NCBI RefSeq assembly: GCF_015356755.1 | Contig: NZ_JADFCO010000065.1 | Coordinates: 607,597 to 671,596 of the forward strand | Source: Nonlabens antarcticus | Lineage (GTDB): Bacteria; Bacteroidota; Bacteroidia; Flavobacteriales; Flavobacteriaceae | Length of the DNA stretch: 64,000 nt | Reading direction: 5' to 3' | Shown here: piece after piece, positions 54,169 to 62,927 of the stretch | Numbering within the stretch: the stretch's first letter is position 1 | Layout of the letters: the number at the start of each line of letters is the position of its first letter | Made by a program: the position numbers and the translations under genes | Notes under the pieces: model-generated | Databases searched by the model: none | The model's input: only the letters and a program-made list of their open reading frames with translations | What the model was told of the DNA's origin: nothing

Positions 54169-54976
54169 AATGTTTAAAGCATTAACAGTTTCATTATTAT
54201 TAAATTTCAGTCTGAGCTCCATCCAAGCTCAGACTGATTTTTTGCATTTGGACTATGAGTTAAAAGTTACCTATGTGCCTGAAATAGTAAATATCCGAAA
54301 CACTACAGTAACGATTAGTGATGATTATCTTTATTATAATGTTGATTACTCCCCCAAATCTTTAGGAAGTTTAAAGGACGATCCATCAATAATTCTTTTG
54401 CATCAGGTAAACAAAAAGGAATACTTTTCTGAAATCTTAATAGAGAGGAATAAAAATCATTTAATTGAGAATAGATTTGACCGCCGAGGCGTAAAGAGGT
54501 TTTTATCAATTAACGAAGATTTACCTGAAATGAAATGGGAAATTACCGATGAGACTTTAGAATTATCAGGTTATAAATGCTTTTTAGCGCATTTGGAATT
54601 CAGAGGCAGAAAATATGAGGCTTATTTTACATATGATATTCCAGTTACTGCAGGACCATGGAAGTTTAACGGTCTGCCAGGATTGATTGTTTCAATAAGG
54701 GACCAAACAAACACTTATGGGTGGACACTTAAAAAAATAAATCGTGTTTTGTCTATGGATGATAAGGTGGAAGATTTCAAAGAAAGACAGAAAAAATTTA
54801 AAAATGTGAGCTATAAGCAATTTGATCAGAACAGAATTGAAGCTAAAATTGCAGGATTGAAAATCCGTAAAGCAAGATCCGGTTCTAGAACTAATTCAAT
54901 TACATATGGCTTTTCAACCGATCAATGGTTAGAACCTTCCAATGAATATAGATCAGAGATTAATTTTTCATTTTAA
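54161..54976 (+). CDS. GLPGLI-family secreted protein (second copy)
   Basis: 271 residues with signal peptide MFKALTVSLLLNFSLSSIQAQ and the motif NGLPGLIVSIRD. An internal in-frame ATG at 54170 is an alternative start. Same family as the 52957-53724 gene but not closely similar; both keep YKC(F/Q)-(L/V)A-L-FRGR and D-IPV--GP-KF-GLPGLI. It overlaps the small secreted gene upstream and is followed 5 nt later by the outer-membrane gene. Confidence 0.88.
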   Translation: MNKMFKALTVSLLLNFSLSSIQAQTDFLHLDYELKVTYVPEIVNIRNTTVTISDDYLYYNVDYSPKSLGSLKDDPSIILLHQVNKKEYFSEILIERNKNHLIENRFDRRGVKRFLSINEDLPEMKWEITDETLELSGYKCFLAHLEFRGRKYEAYFTYDIPVTAGPWKFNGLPGLIVSIRDQTNTYGWTLKKINRVLSMDDKVEDFKERQKKFKNVSYKQFDQNRIEAKIAGLKIRKARSGSRTNSITYGFSTDQWLEPSNEYRSEINFSF

Positions 54977-54981
54977 TTATT

Positions 54982-57690
54982 TTGAAGGAGATAAATAACC
55001 AGTGCACTAATCATATTGAAATAAAAAAGACCTTTTTGGGTCTTTTTATTTTTTTATTGCTGCCATCCATATGTCTATCCCAAATCTCAGGCACCGTAAC
55101 CGACTCTCTTTCTCAATCTGTCTCTTATGCTACCGTTTTACTGCAAAAAATGCAAGACAGTAGTATTGTCTCTTATAGTCAAACAGATGATCTAGGCTTT
55201 TATTCCTTAAAAGCAAAACAAACAGGCAAACACTTTTTAAAACTTTCATCCCTATCCTACGCCCCAAAAATTATTGAGATTGATGTTCTTGACATCAATA
55301 AATTATTGACTATCGATGTTATTCTGACAGAGCAACAACAACAACTGGATGAGATTATCATTAATGCAGACTTACCCATAAGGGTTAAAAAAGACACCAT
55401 CATTTTTGACGCCAAAGCCTTTATGCAGGGCAATGAGGAAGTAGTGGAAGATTTACTGCGTAAGATCCCAGGACTTCAAGTAGATGAGGAAGGAACCATC
55501 AAGTTTAATAATCGAGAAGTAGAAAAAGTCATGGTAGAAGGCGACGACTTTTTTGAAAAGGGTTACAAGATCCTGACAAAAAATATGCCGGTAAAACCGC
55601 TCAACAAGATTGAGGTTTTACAGCATTATTCCAACAACAAACTTTTAAAAGGCATTGAAGAAAGTGACAAGATTGCCCTCAACCTAACCTTGGATGAAGA
55701 TGCCAAGCGGCAATGGTTCGGGAATGTAGAAGTAGGGCAAGATCTGGAAGGGGATTCCTTTTATAGGGCACGATTCAATTTGATGAGCTTTGGGAAAAAG
55801 AACAAATTTTATTTTCTGGGCAATGCCAACTCCACCGGCGAGGATGCCACTGGCGACATCTCAAACTTGATCAATCCTGCACGCTACGGCGAGCCTGGTC
55901 GTATAGGTGATAGTGAACAAGTCAATAATTTATTAAACCTTGAGGCTGGATTGTACAACTTCTCCGCAAGACGATCCAACTTTAACAATGCAGAGTTGCT
56001 ATCACTCAACGCTATTTTTAATCCTACCGAGAAATTGAAGATCAAGACGCTAGCTTTCTTTGACTGGGATGAAACAGACTTTTTTAGAAACAGTACCGCA
56101 TCCTTTTTTGCAAATGGGACCAACTTTACCAATACAGAAGATTACAAATTACGCAACAAATACCAGACGACCTACGGTAAGTTCCAGCTCAATTATGACC
56201 TTAGCAAAAAAGCAATGATTGAATCGGTTACCTCATACAGCGATCGTGGGAACGATGCGGGAAGTAATTTGCAATTCAATGACATCTCCACTATAGAATC
56301 CCTGACCACGGCACAGGAACGTTTTAACCACATCACGACCTACACACAACGAATTGATAATCAAAAAGTCCTGCTGGCAACGGCAAGAGTGATCAAGGAG
56401 CAATCGCCACAGGATTATCAGGTCAACCAGTATTTCTTTGATGATCTGTTCAACACCAACCCGCAACCGGACAATGTGCAGCAGGCACTGGATAATAAAA
56501 TGTTGTATGCCGGTCTTAATCTGCACTATTTGGACAGGAGGGAAAATGGAAACTTGCTGGAACTTGAAGTAGGGAATGAATACCGGCAGGACCAGTTATT
56601 GAATGAAATACGCTTTCGCGAAAGCGATAACATCTCCCAACCGCCATCAGACTACGGCAATGATGTGGATTATAGGGTCAATGATCTGTACGTCAAATCA
56701 AAATACCTCTATAAACTGGGCGAGTTGAAGGTCACTGGAAGTCTGGACGCACACCAGTTGAACAACAATCTGGAAACTGAAACCATACAGGATAATGAAA
56801 CTCCGTTTTTTGTGAATCCGCGATTGAATCTAGATTATAAGATCAACAGGAAAAATAATGTGGGATTGGGAATTTCCCACAATACGACTAATGCGGGTAT
56901 TCTGGACGTTTATGATAATTATATATTGACCAGTTACAGATCGTTTGCCCGTGGGACTGGAGATTTTAATCAGCTGGAATCTGGAAGTATAAATTTTAAT
57001 TATACGCTGGGCAATTGGTCAGACCAGTTTTTGGCAAACGTTTTTGCCACCTACTCAAAAAATTACGATTTCTTCAGTACGAATTCCATCATACAGCAGC
57101 AATTCTCAAAAACAGACAAGATTCTTATTCAGGATCGTGCGACCTACCTGCTCAATACAAATCTTGATTATTATATTAGTAAGTTGAGTTCGAACTTTAA
57201 GGTCAAGGGAAGTTATGTCCAGACAGAATTCAAGAACAGTATCAACGGTTCAGATCTAAGAGAAGTTCAAACGGTCAATTATGGTCTGGGATTTGAGCTG
57301 CGATCTGCTTTTAGCGGTATATTTAATTATCATATCGGTACAAAATGGGCATTCAATACGGTCGAGGCAAGCGGTATCAAGAACAGCTTTACAGACAATA
57401 CCAGCTTTCTGGACCTGTCTTTTGTGATTAACGACCAGTTTGATTTTCAGCTGAAGTCAGAGCGTTATTTCTTTGGTAACATTAACGAGGGCGACAACAC
57501 CTATTACTTCATGGATCTGGATGCGCGGTACAAGTTGAAGGACAGTAAGTTTTCGTTTTCGCTGGAGGCAAGAAATCTGACCAACACAGAGCAGTTTAGA
57601 ACCAGTTCCATCAACGATGTTTCTTCCTCAACAGTCACCTATCGATTGTTGCCCAGATACTTGTTGATGAATGTAAAGTACCGGTTTTAG
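54982..57690 (+). CDS. TonB-linked outer-membrane beta-barrel protein
   Basis: About 902 residues from TTG 54982; the start is uncertain because there is no ATG. A start at the codon before KKTFLGLFIFLLLPSICLSQ would give a standard signal peptide, but that codon is ATA (see findings). A CarboxypepD_reg domain (about 36-120, SGTVTDSLSQSVSYATVLLQ) and a plug-like region (DLLRKIPGLQVDEEGTIKFN, VEKVMVEGDDFFEKG) precede a large barrel ending SSTVTYRLLPRYLLMNVKYRF. No TonB box was identified. An exact dispersed palindrome encodes IRFRESDNIS near residue 544. It probably acts with the two GLPGLI proteins. Confidence 0.88.
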   Translation: MKEINNQCTNHIEIKKTFLGLFIFLLLPSICLSQISGTVTDSLSQSVSYATVLLQKMQDSSIVSYSQTDDLGFYSLKAKQTGKHFLKLSSLSYAPKIIEIDVLDINKLLTIDVILTEQQQQLDEIIINADLPIRVKKDTIIFDAKAFMQGNEEVVEDLLRKIPGLQVDEEGTIKFNNREVEKVMVEGDDFFEKGYKILTKNMPVKPLNKIEVLQHYSNNKLLKGIEESDKIALNLTLDEDAKRQWFGNVEVGQDLEGDSFYRARFNLMSFGKKNKFYFLGNANSTGEDATGDISNLINPARYGEPGRIGDSEQVNNLLNLEAGLYNFSARRSNFNNAELLSLNAIFNPTEKLKIKTLAFFDWDETDFFRNSTASFFANGTNFTNTEDYKLRNKYQTTYGKFQLNYDLSKKAMIESVTSYSDRGNDAGSNLQFNDISTIESLTTAQERFNHITTYTQRIDNQKVLLATARVIKEQSPQDYQVNQYFFDDLFNTNPQPDNVQQALDNKMLYAGLNLHYLDRRENGNLLELEVGNEYRQDQLLNEIRFRESDNISQPPSDYGNDVDYRVNDLYVKSKYLYKLGELKVTGSLDAHQLNNNLETETIQDNETPFFVNPRLNLDYKINRKNNVGLGISHNTTNAGILDVYDNYILTSYRSFARGTGDFNQLESGSINFNYTLGNWSDQFLANVFATYSKNYDFFSTNSIIQQQFSKTDKILIQDRATYLLNTNLDYYISKLSSNFKVKGSYVQTEFKNSINGSDLREVQTVNYGLGFELRSAFSGIFNYHIGTKWAFNTVEASGIKNSFTDNTSFLDLSFVINDQFDFQLKSERYFFGNINEGDNTYYFMDLDARYKLKDSKFSFSLEARNLTNTEQFRTSSINDVSSSTVTYRLLPRYLLMNVKYRF
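56611..56626. repeat. Dispersed palindrome in the outer-membrane protein gene
   Basis: Exact 16-bp palindrome in coding sequence, read as RFRES. Confidence 0.95.
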
Positions 57691-57943
57691 ACAATTTTCT
57701 ATGAAAACTATGATTTACCAGTAACACTTCTTTTGTATTTTATCTTTTAGAGTGGTGATTGAGCGAAGTTTTAGTGCAGCGGTCTTTTTTCACTCCATCA
57801 TTGTTGATAAGTCAGCTTTTCAAAACCTAGGATTTATTCTATCTTTAAATTTCAGAAACCTCCCATTCGTTTTTTTATAATAGTTTGATAATCAAGGTAA
57901 TGTTTTGCTTTTGATGTTCAAAAAATCTAATTCCTTGCCTGCC

Positions 57944-60900
57944 ATGTACTTAATATTTGACACAGAAACCACTGGACTTCCTAAACGCTGGGATGCGCCA
58001 TTTACAGATGTGGACAACTGGCCACGCGTGGTACAAATCGCCTGGCAATTACATGATGAGATGGGAAATATGGTGGATCATCAGGATTATTTGATCACTC
58101 CAGAAGGATATGATATCCCCTATGATTCTGAACGTATTCACGGCATTTCTACCGCTCTGGCAGAAAAGGAAGGAAGACCGCTGGTGGAGGTGCTCGAGAA
58201 ATTTAATAAAGCTTTAGCGCAATCAAAATTTGTCGTAGGTCAGAATCTTAAATTTGACTTGAATGTCACGGGAGCAGAATTTGAACGCACCGGTATTGCA
58301 AACCAGTTGCAGAAAATCCCAGTGCTGGATACCTGTACGGAACATACCGCGCAGCTGTGCCAGATTCCCGGCGGCCGTGGTGGAAAGTTCAAACTCCCTA
58401 CATTGACGGAGCTTCATGAGTTTTTATTTAAAACACCCTTTGGCGAGGCTCACAATGCCACTGCAGATGTTGAGGCCACGACCCGCTGCTTTTTTGAGTT
58501 AGTAAGACTTCAACAATATACTATTGCACAATTAAAGCAAGATGCGGGTTACTTAGTTCGCTTTCGCGAAAGCAATCCTGCCACAATTCCCCCTGCAGGA
58601 ATCAAGCACATCAATTTAAAAAAAGCTTCAGAAAAACTGGTTGAACACGTCGAGCCAGAAATTACCAAACAGGAAATTGCAGAAAACCTTGATGAGCTTA
58701 GTTCTGCTCGATTCACCCATTTACATAATCACAGCCAGTTTTCCATCCTACAATCCACCATCAGTATTCAGGACCTGGTAGAAGCCGCTGCGGCTAATGA
58801 TATGCCGGCAGTAGCCATGACCGATCATGCCAACATGATGGGCGCGTTCCATTTTGTAAAAGCCGTCAAGGCCTATAACGCAAGTCTTGCGGGAAATGAG
58901 GATACTAAGGACCGCGAACCCATAAAACCCATCATAGGCTGTGAGTTTCAGGTGTGTGAGGATATGAACGATAAATCTGTTAAGGACAACGGATATCAGA
59001 TCGTCATGCTAGCCAAAAACAAAAACGGCTACCACAATCTCGCCAAAATGGCCAGTAAGGCCTATACAGAAGGGTTCTATTACTTGCCGCGTATCGATAA
59101 AAAACTGGTGGAGGAATATAAAGAAGGCCTGATTGTCCTGACGGGAAATTTATACGGCGAGGTGCCTTCAAAAATTCTAAATGTAGGAGAAAAACAGGCC
59201 GAGGAAGCTCTGGAATGGTGGAAAGAGAGATTTGGCGATGATCTGTATGTAGAAATAATGCGTCATGGACAGGAAGATGAGCAACGGGCCAACGCCGTTT
59301 TGCTGGATCTCGCTAAAAAGCATGATGTAAAAATTGTTGCCACAAACAATACGTATTACGTTCATAAGGAAGATGCAAATGCGCATGATATTTTACTCTG
59401 TGTAAAGGACAATGAAAAGCAGGCAACGCCCATAGGCCGCGGTCGTGGTTATCGTTATGGGTTGCCTAACCAGGAATATTACTTCAAGTCTGGAATGGAA
59501 ATGAAGCAGATTTTCAAGGATTTGCCTGAAGCCATTACAAACATTCAGGAAGTGGTGGATAAGGTAGAGGCTTATGAGCTGGCACGGGATGTATTGCTGC
59601 CCGTATTTGACATTCCACAGGAATTTGTGGATGCTACTGACGCCACCAACAAAACAAATAATGGGGAAAATGCCTACCTAAGACACCTTACTTATGAAGG
59701 TGCGGCCCTGCGCTACGGTGAAGACCTGGGAGATGATATCAAAGAGCGACTTGACTTTGAGCTGGACGTTATAAAAAACACGGGTTATCCCGGGTATTTT
59801 CTAATTACCTGGGATTTCATAAAAGCTGCTCGGGCTATGGGTGTGGCGGTAGGCCCGGGCCGTGGGTCTGCTGCCGGTAGTGCGGTTGCGTATTGTTTGA
59901 AAATTACAAACGTAGATCCCATCCATTATGACCTGCTTTTTGAGCGGTTCTTAAATCCGGATCGTATATCCATGCCCGATATTGATATTGATTTTGATGA
60001 TGAGAATCGGCATAAAGTGATGGATTATGTAATTGAAAAATATGGAGCTTCTCAGGTAGCACAGATAATTACCTATGGTACGATGGCGGCAAAATCCTCT
60101 ATTCGGGATTGTGCGAGAGCGCTGGATCTACCACTTCAAGATGCAGACCGCGTCGCAAAACTGATTCCGGATTTTGCCAAGCTGAAAAAAATATTTGCAT
60201 TGGAAGATAACGAGATCAGTGCCAATTTCCGTGGGGATGATGCAGACATGGTGCGGGAACTGCGTAGCCTTGCCGAAGGCAATGACCCAACGGCTCAAAT
60301 GCTCAAACAGGCTCGAATCCTTGAGGGATCTGTACGCAATACAGGCGTTCACGCCTGCGGTGTGATCATCACACCAGACGATCTGACTAATTTTGTTCCC
60401 GTTGCTACCGCTAAAAACTCTGATCTGTACGTCACTCAGTTTGACAACAATGTAGTGGAGGATGCAGGATTGTTGAAGATGGATTTCTTGGGTCTGAAAA
60501 CGCTGAGCCAGATCAAGGATACTATTGCTATTATAAAAGACAGACATCACATTGAGCTTGATATAGAAGCCATACCGCCGGATGATGAGAAGACCTATGA
60601 ACTCTTCCAGCGTGGAGAAACTACGGCCATTTTCCAGTATGAAAGTATGGGAATGCAAAAATACATGCGCGAGCTCAAACCCACACAGTTTGCAGATTTA
60701 ATTGCCATGAATGCCTTGTACCGCCCGGGACCGCTAGAATATATTCCAGAATTTATTGATCGCAAACACGGTCGTAAAGAGATAAGCTATGACCTGGAAG
60801 CCATGGAAGAATACCTCAAGGAAACCTATGGAATTACGGTATATCAAGAGCAGGTGATGTTACTATCTCAAAAGCTAGCCAATTTTACCAGAGGTGAAGC

Positions 60901-62296
60901 TGATGTTTTGAGAAAGGCGATGGGTAAAAAGCAGATGGCTACCCTTCAAAAAATGAAACCTCAGTTTCTAGATGCGGGAGAAGCAAATGGTCACGATAGA
61001 ACGATATTAGAAAAAGTCTGGAAGGACTGGGAAGCCTTTGCTTCCTATGCTTTTAATAAGTCGCATTCCACTTGTTATGCATGGATTGCCTATCAAACGG
61101 CTTATTTAAAAGCAAATTATCCAGCAGAATTCATGGCGGCAACCCTGTCGAACAACATGAACCAGATCAAGGACGTGACTAAATTCATGGATGAATGCCG
61201 TCGCATGGGTCTTGATGTTTTAGGGCCAGACGTGAATGAATCTGTATATAAATTTACGGTAAATCCTAAGGGTGCTATTCGCTTTGGGATGGGTGCTGTG
61301 AAAGGATTGGGTCATAATGCTGTGATGACCATCATAGAGAACCGAAAAGAAAAACCATACCACAGCATCTTTGATATGGCAAAACGGATCGATCTGCGGG
61401 CGGCAAATAAAAAATCGTTTGAAGCACTGGCTTTAAGCGGTGGATTTGATGGCTTAGGCGGCGAGAACCGAGCACAGTTTTTCCATGAAGCAGAGAACGG
61501 TCAGGTGTTTTTAGAACTGGTGGTGAAGTACGCGCAGAAGTTCCAGGAAAACGAAAACAGCGCTCAAGTCAGTTTATTCGGTGAGGCAAGTGATGTGCAG
61601 ATTCCAGAGCCACAATTACCTATTTGTGAAGACTGGGGAACGATGGAAAAATTAAAGCGTGAGAAAGAGGTCGTTGGTATTTATATATCTGGTCACCCGC
61701 TGGACGATTATAAAAAAGAAGTCGAGTTCTTCTGTAACTCAAATCTTTCAGATTTAACAGACCTGGAATCGATGGTGAATCGCGACCTCAGTTTTTGCGG
61801 TGTTGTGACGGAATGCCGTCATCTCGTGAGCAAGGCAAATAAGCCATGGGGAACCTTTGCGATTGAGGATTATAATGACACTTATGAATTCCGTTTGTTT
61901 GGAGAGGATTATTTGAAATTCCGCCATTTTTTAGTTCCTAATACATTTTTACATGCAAAAATTAAGATTCAACAAGGATGGATAGATAAGAATACAGGAA
62001 AGCCTAGAGATCCCAGAATTTTATTTACCCACATGCAACAATTACAAGATGTGATGTCAAATGCGGCACGTTCCTTAACAATTGAATTTCATGCAAATGA
62101 GGTGATGGAAAAACGGGTAGAAATCTTAAAAGATATTATTGAACAACACAAAGGCGATCAACAATTGTTTTTCAATTTAAAGGATCACGAAGAGAAAATT
62201 TCTATAAATCTGTCCAGTAGAATGCAAAAGATAAATGTGACTGCAGAGCTTTTACGGATGCTAGACGATGCAGAAATAGGGTATGGAATCAACTAA
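57944..62296 (+). CDS. dnaE: DNA polymerase III alpha subunit fused to an N-terminal 3'-5' exonuclease domain
   Basis: 1450 residues from the ATG at 57944 (MYLIFDTETTG); an ATG-less extension upstream is not needed. Domains: DEDDh exonuclease (about 1-185, FDTETTGLPKRWD, FVVGQNLKFDLNV, ATADVEATTR), linker (about 190-250), PHP domain (FTHLHNHSQFSIL to DHANMMGAFHF), then polymerase core with PDIDIDFDDENR and GPGRGSAAGSAVAYCL, a helix-hairpin-helix region and an OB domain (SLFGEASDVQIP onward). In most bacteria the proofreading exonuclease is a separate subunit; here it is one chain, as in other Bacteroidota. An exact dispersed palindrome sits in the linker and encodes VRFRESNP near residue 207. 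Confidence 0.95.
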   Translation: MYLIFDTETTGLPKRWDAPFTDVDNWPRVVQIAWQLHDEMGNMVDHQDYLITPEGYDIPYDSERIHGISTALAEKEGRPLVEVLEKFNKALAQSKFVVGQNLKFDLNVTGAEFERTGIANQLQKIPVLDTCTEHTAQLCQIPGGRGGKFKLPTLTELHEFLFKTPFGEAHNATADVEATTRCFFELVRLQQYTIAQLKQDAGYLVRFRESNPATIPPAGIKHINLKKASEKLVEHVEPEITKQEIAENLDELSSARFTHLHNHSQFSILQSTISIQDLVEAAAANDMPAVAMTDHANMMGAFHFVKAVKAYNASLAGNEDTKDREPIKPIIGCEFQVCEDMNDKSVKDNGYQIVMLAKNKNGYHNLAKMASKAYTEGFYYLPRIDKKLVEEYKEGLIVLTGNLYGEVPSKILNVGEKQAEEALEWWKERFGDDLYVEIMRHGQEDEQRANAVLLDLAKKHDVKIVATNNTYYVHKEDANAHDILLCVKDNEKQATPIGRGRGYRYGLPNQEYYFKSGMEMKQIFKDLPEAITNIQEVVDKVEAYELARDVLLPVFDIPQEFVDATDATNKTNNGENAYLRHLTYEGAALRYGEDLGDDIKERLDFELDVIKNTGYPGYFLITWDFIKAARAMGVAVGPGRGSAAGSAVAYCLKITNVDPIHYDLLFERFLNPDRISMPDIDIDFDDENRHKVMDYVIEKYGASQVAQIITYGTMAAKSSIRDCARALDLPLQDADRVAKLIPDFAKLKKIFALEDNEISANFRGDDADMVRELRSLAEGNDPTAQMLKQARILEGSVRNTGVHACGVIITPDDLTNFVPVATAKNSDLYVTQFDNNVVEDAGLLKMDFLGLKTLSQIKDTIAIIKDRHHIELDIEAIPPDDEKTYELFQRGETTAIFQYESMGMQKYMRELKPTQFADLIAMNALYRPGPLEYIPEFIDRKHGRKEISYDLEAMEEYLKETYGITVYQEQVMLLSQKLANFTRGEADVLRKAMGKKQMATLQKMKPQFLDAGEANGHDRTILEKVWKDWEAFASYAFNKSHSTCYAWIAYQTAYLKANYPAEFMAATLSNNMNQIKDVTKFMDECRRMGLDVLGPDVNESVYKFTVNPKGAIRFGMGAVKGLGHNAVMTIIENRKEKPYHSIFDMAKRIDLRAANKKSFEALALSGGFDGLGGENRAQFFHEAENGQVFLELVVKYAQKFQENENSAQVSLFGEASDVQIPEPQLPICEDWGTMEKLKREKEVVGIYISGHPLDDYKKEVEFFCNSNLSDLTDLESMVNRDLSFCGVVTECRHLVSKANKPWGTFAIEDYNDTYEFRLFGEDYLKFRHFLVPNTFLHAKIKIQQGWIDKNTGKPRDPRILFTHMQQLQDVMSNAARSLTIEFHANEVMEKRVEILKDIIEQHKGDQQLFFNLKDHEEKISINLSSRMQKINVTAELLRMLDDAEIGYGIN
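58559..58573. repeat. Dispersed palindrome in dnaE
   Basis: Exact 14-bp palindrome (58560-58573) in the linker between exonuclease and PHP domains, read as RFRES. Confidence 0.95.
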
Positions 62297-62366
62297 TAAT
62301 TGGTGAATCGCATACCTTTATAGGCAACTCTAATATAGGTTTAAGATTTATAGCAGTCCTTTTACC

Positions 62367-62374
62367 TAACTTTG
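62367..62374 (+). promoter_or_regulatory. Putative -7 promoter box of trxA
   Basis: TAACTTTG, ending 24 nt before the trxA ATG at 62399. Confidence 0.55.
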
Positions 62375-62398
62375 TATACACTAATTAATAAAGATATC

Positions 62399-62719
62399 AT
62401 GGCACTAGAAATAACAGATGCAAATTTTGAAGAAATCGTACTTAAGAGTGATAAACCAGTTTTGGTTGACTTTTGGGCAGCATGGTGTGGACCATGTCGT
62501 ATGGTAGGACCTATCATTGATGAGGTTTCTGAGGAATATTCAGATAAGGCCGTTGTCGGTAAGATGGATGTGGATGCAAATCAAGAATTTGCCGCAAAAT
62601 ATGGCGTTCGTAACATTCCTACGGTTTTGGTTTTTCAAAACGGTGAGGTAGTAGGTCGTCAGGTGGGCGTTGCTCCCAAGAATGCGTACACAGATGCGCT
62701 AGACGATCTAATGAAATAG
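62399..62719 (+). CDS. trxA: Thioredoxin
   Basis: 106 residues from the ATG at 62399 (MALEITDANFEEIVL). The active site is FWAAWCGPCRMVGPI and the cis-Pro loop is VRNIPTVLVFQNG. It reduces protein disulfides, including those of ribonucleotide reductase, with electrons from thioredoxin reductase. It follows dnaE with its own promoter box, and a terminator follows. Confidence 0.96.
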   Translation: MALEITDANFEEIVLKSDKPVLVDFWAAWCGPCRMVGPIIDEVSEEYSDKAVVGKMDVDANQEFAAKYGVRNIPTVLVFQNGEVVGRQVGVAPKNAYTDALDDLMK

Positions 62720-62740
62720 ATTCCGCTACAATTTATAAAG

Positions 62741-62763
62741 AAGCTCATCGATACGATGGGCTT
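62741..62763 (+). terminator. Terminator of trxA
   Basis: 10-bp stem AAGCTCATCG / CGATGGGCTT (one wobble) with loop ATA and a T run, 21 nt after trxA. Confidence 0.9.
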
Positions 62764-62790
62764 TTTTTATGCGGTAATTTGAGGTTAGTT

Positions 62791-62806
62791 CGCTTTCGCG
62801 AAAGCG
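62791..62806. repeat. Dispersed palindrome (intergenic)
   Basis: Exact 16-bp palindrome between trxA and the oxidoreductase gene. Confidence 0.95.
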
Positions 62807-62927
62807 GAATCGCAACACCTCAGCCATAAGAAATAGTAATAGGATTTTAACGCAATGGGCTGCAAGTTTAAGACGGTACTAAGAGCAGTTAGAGCGCGTT
62901 AGCCTTAATTTTATAAAAACTTCTACC

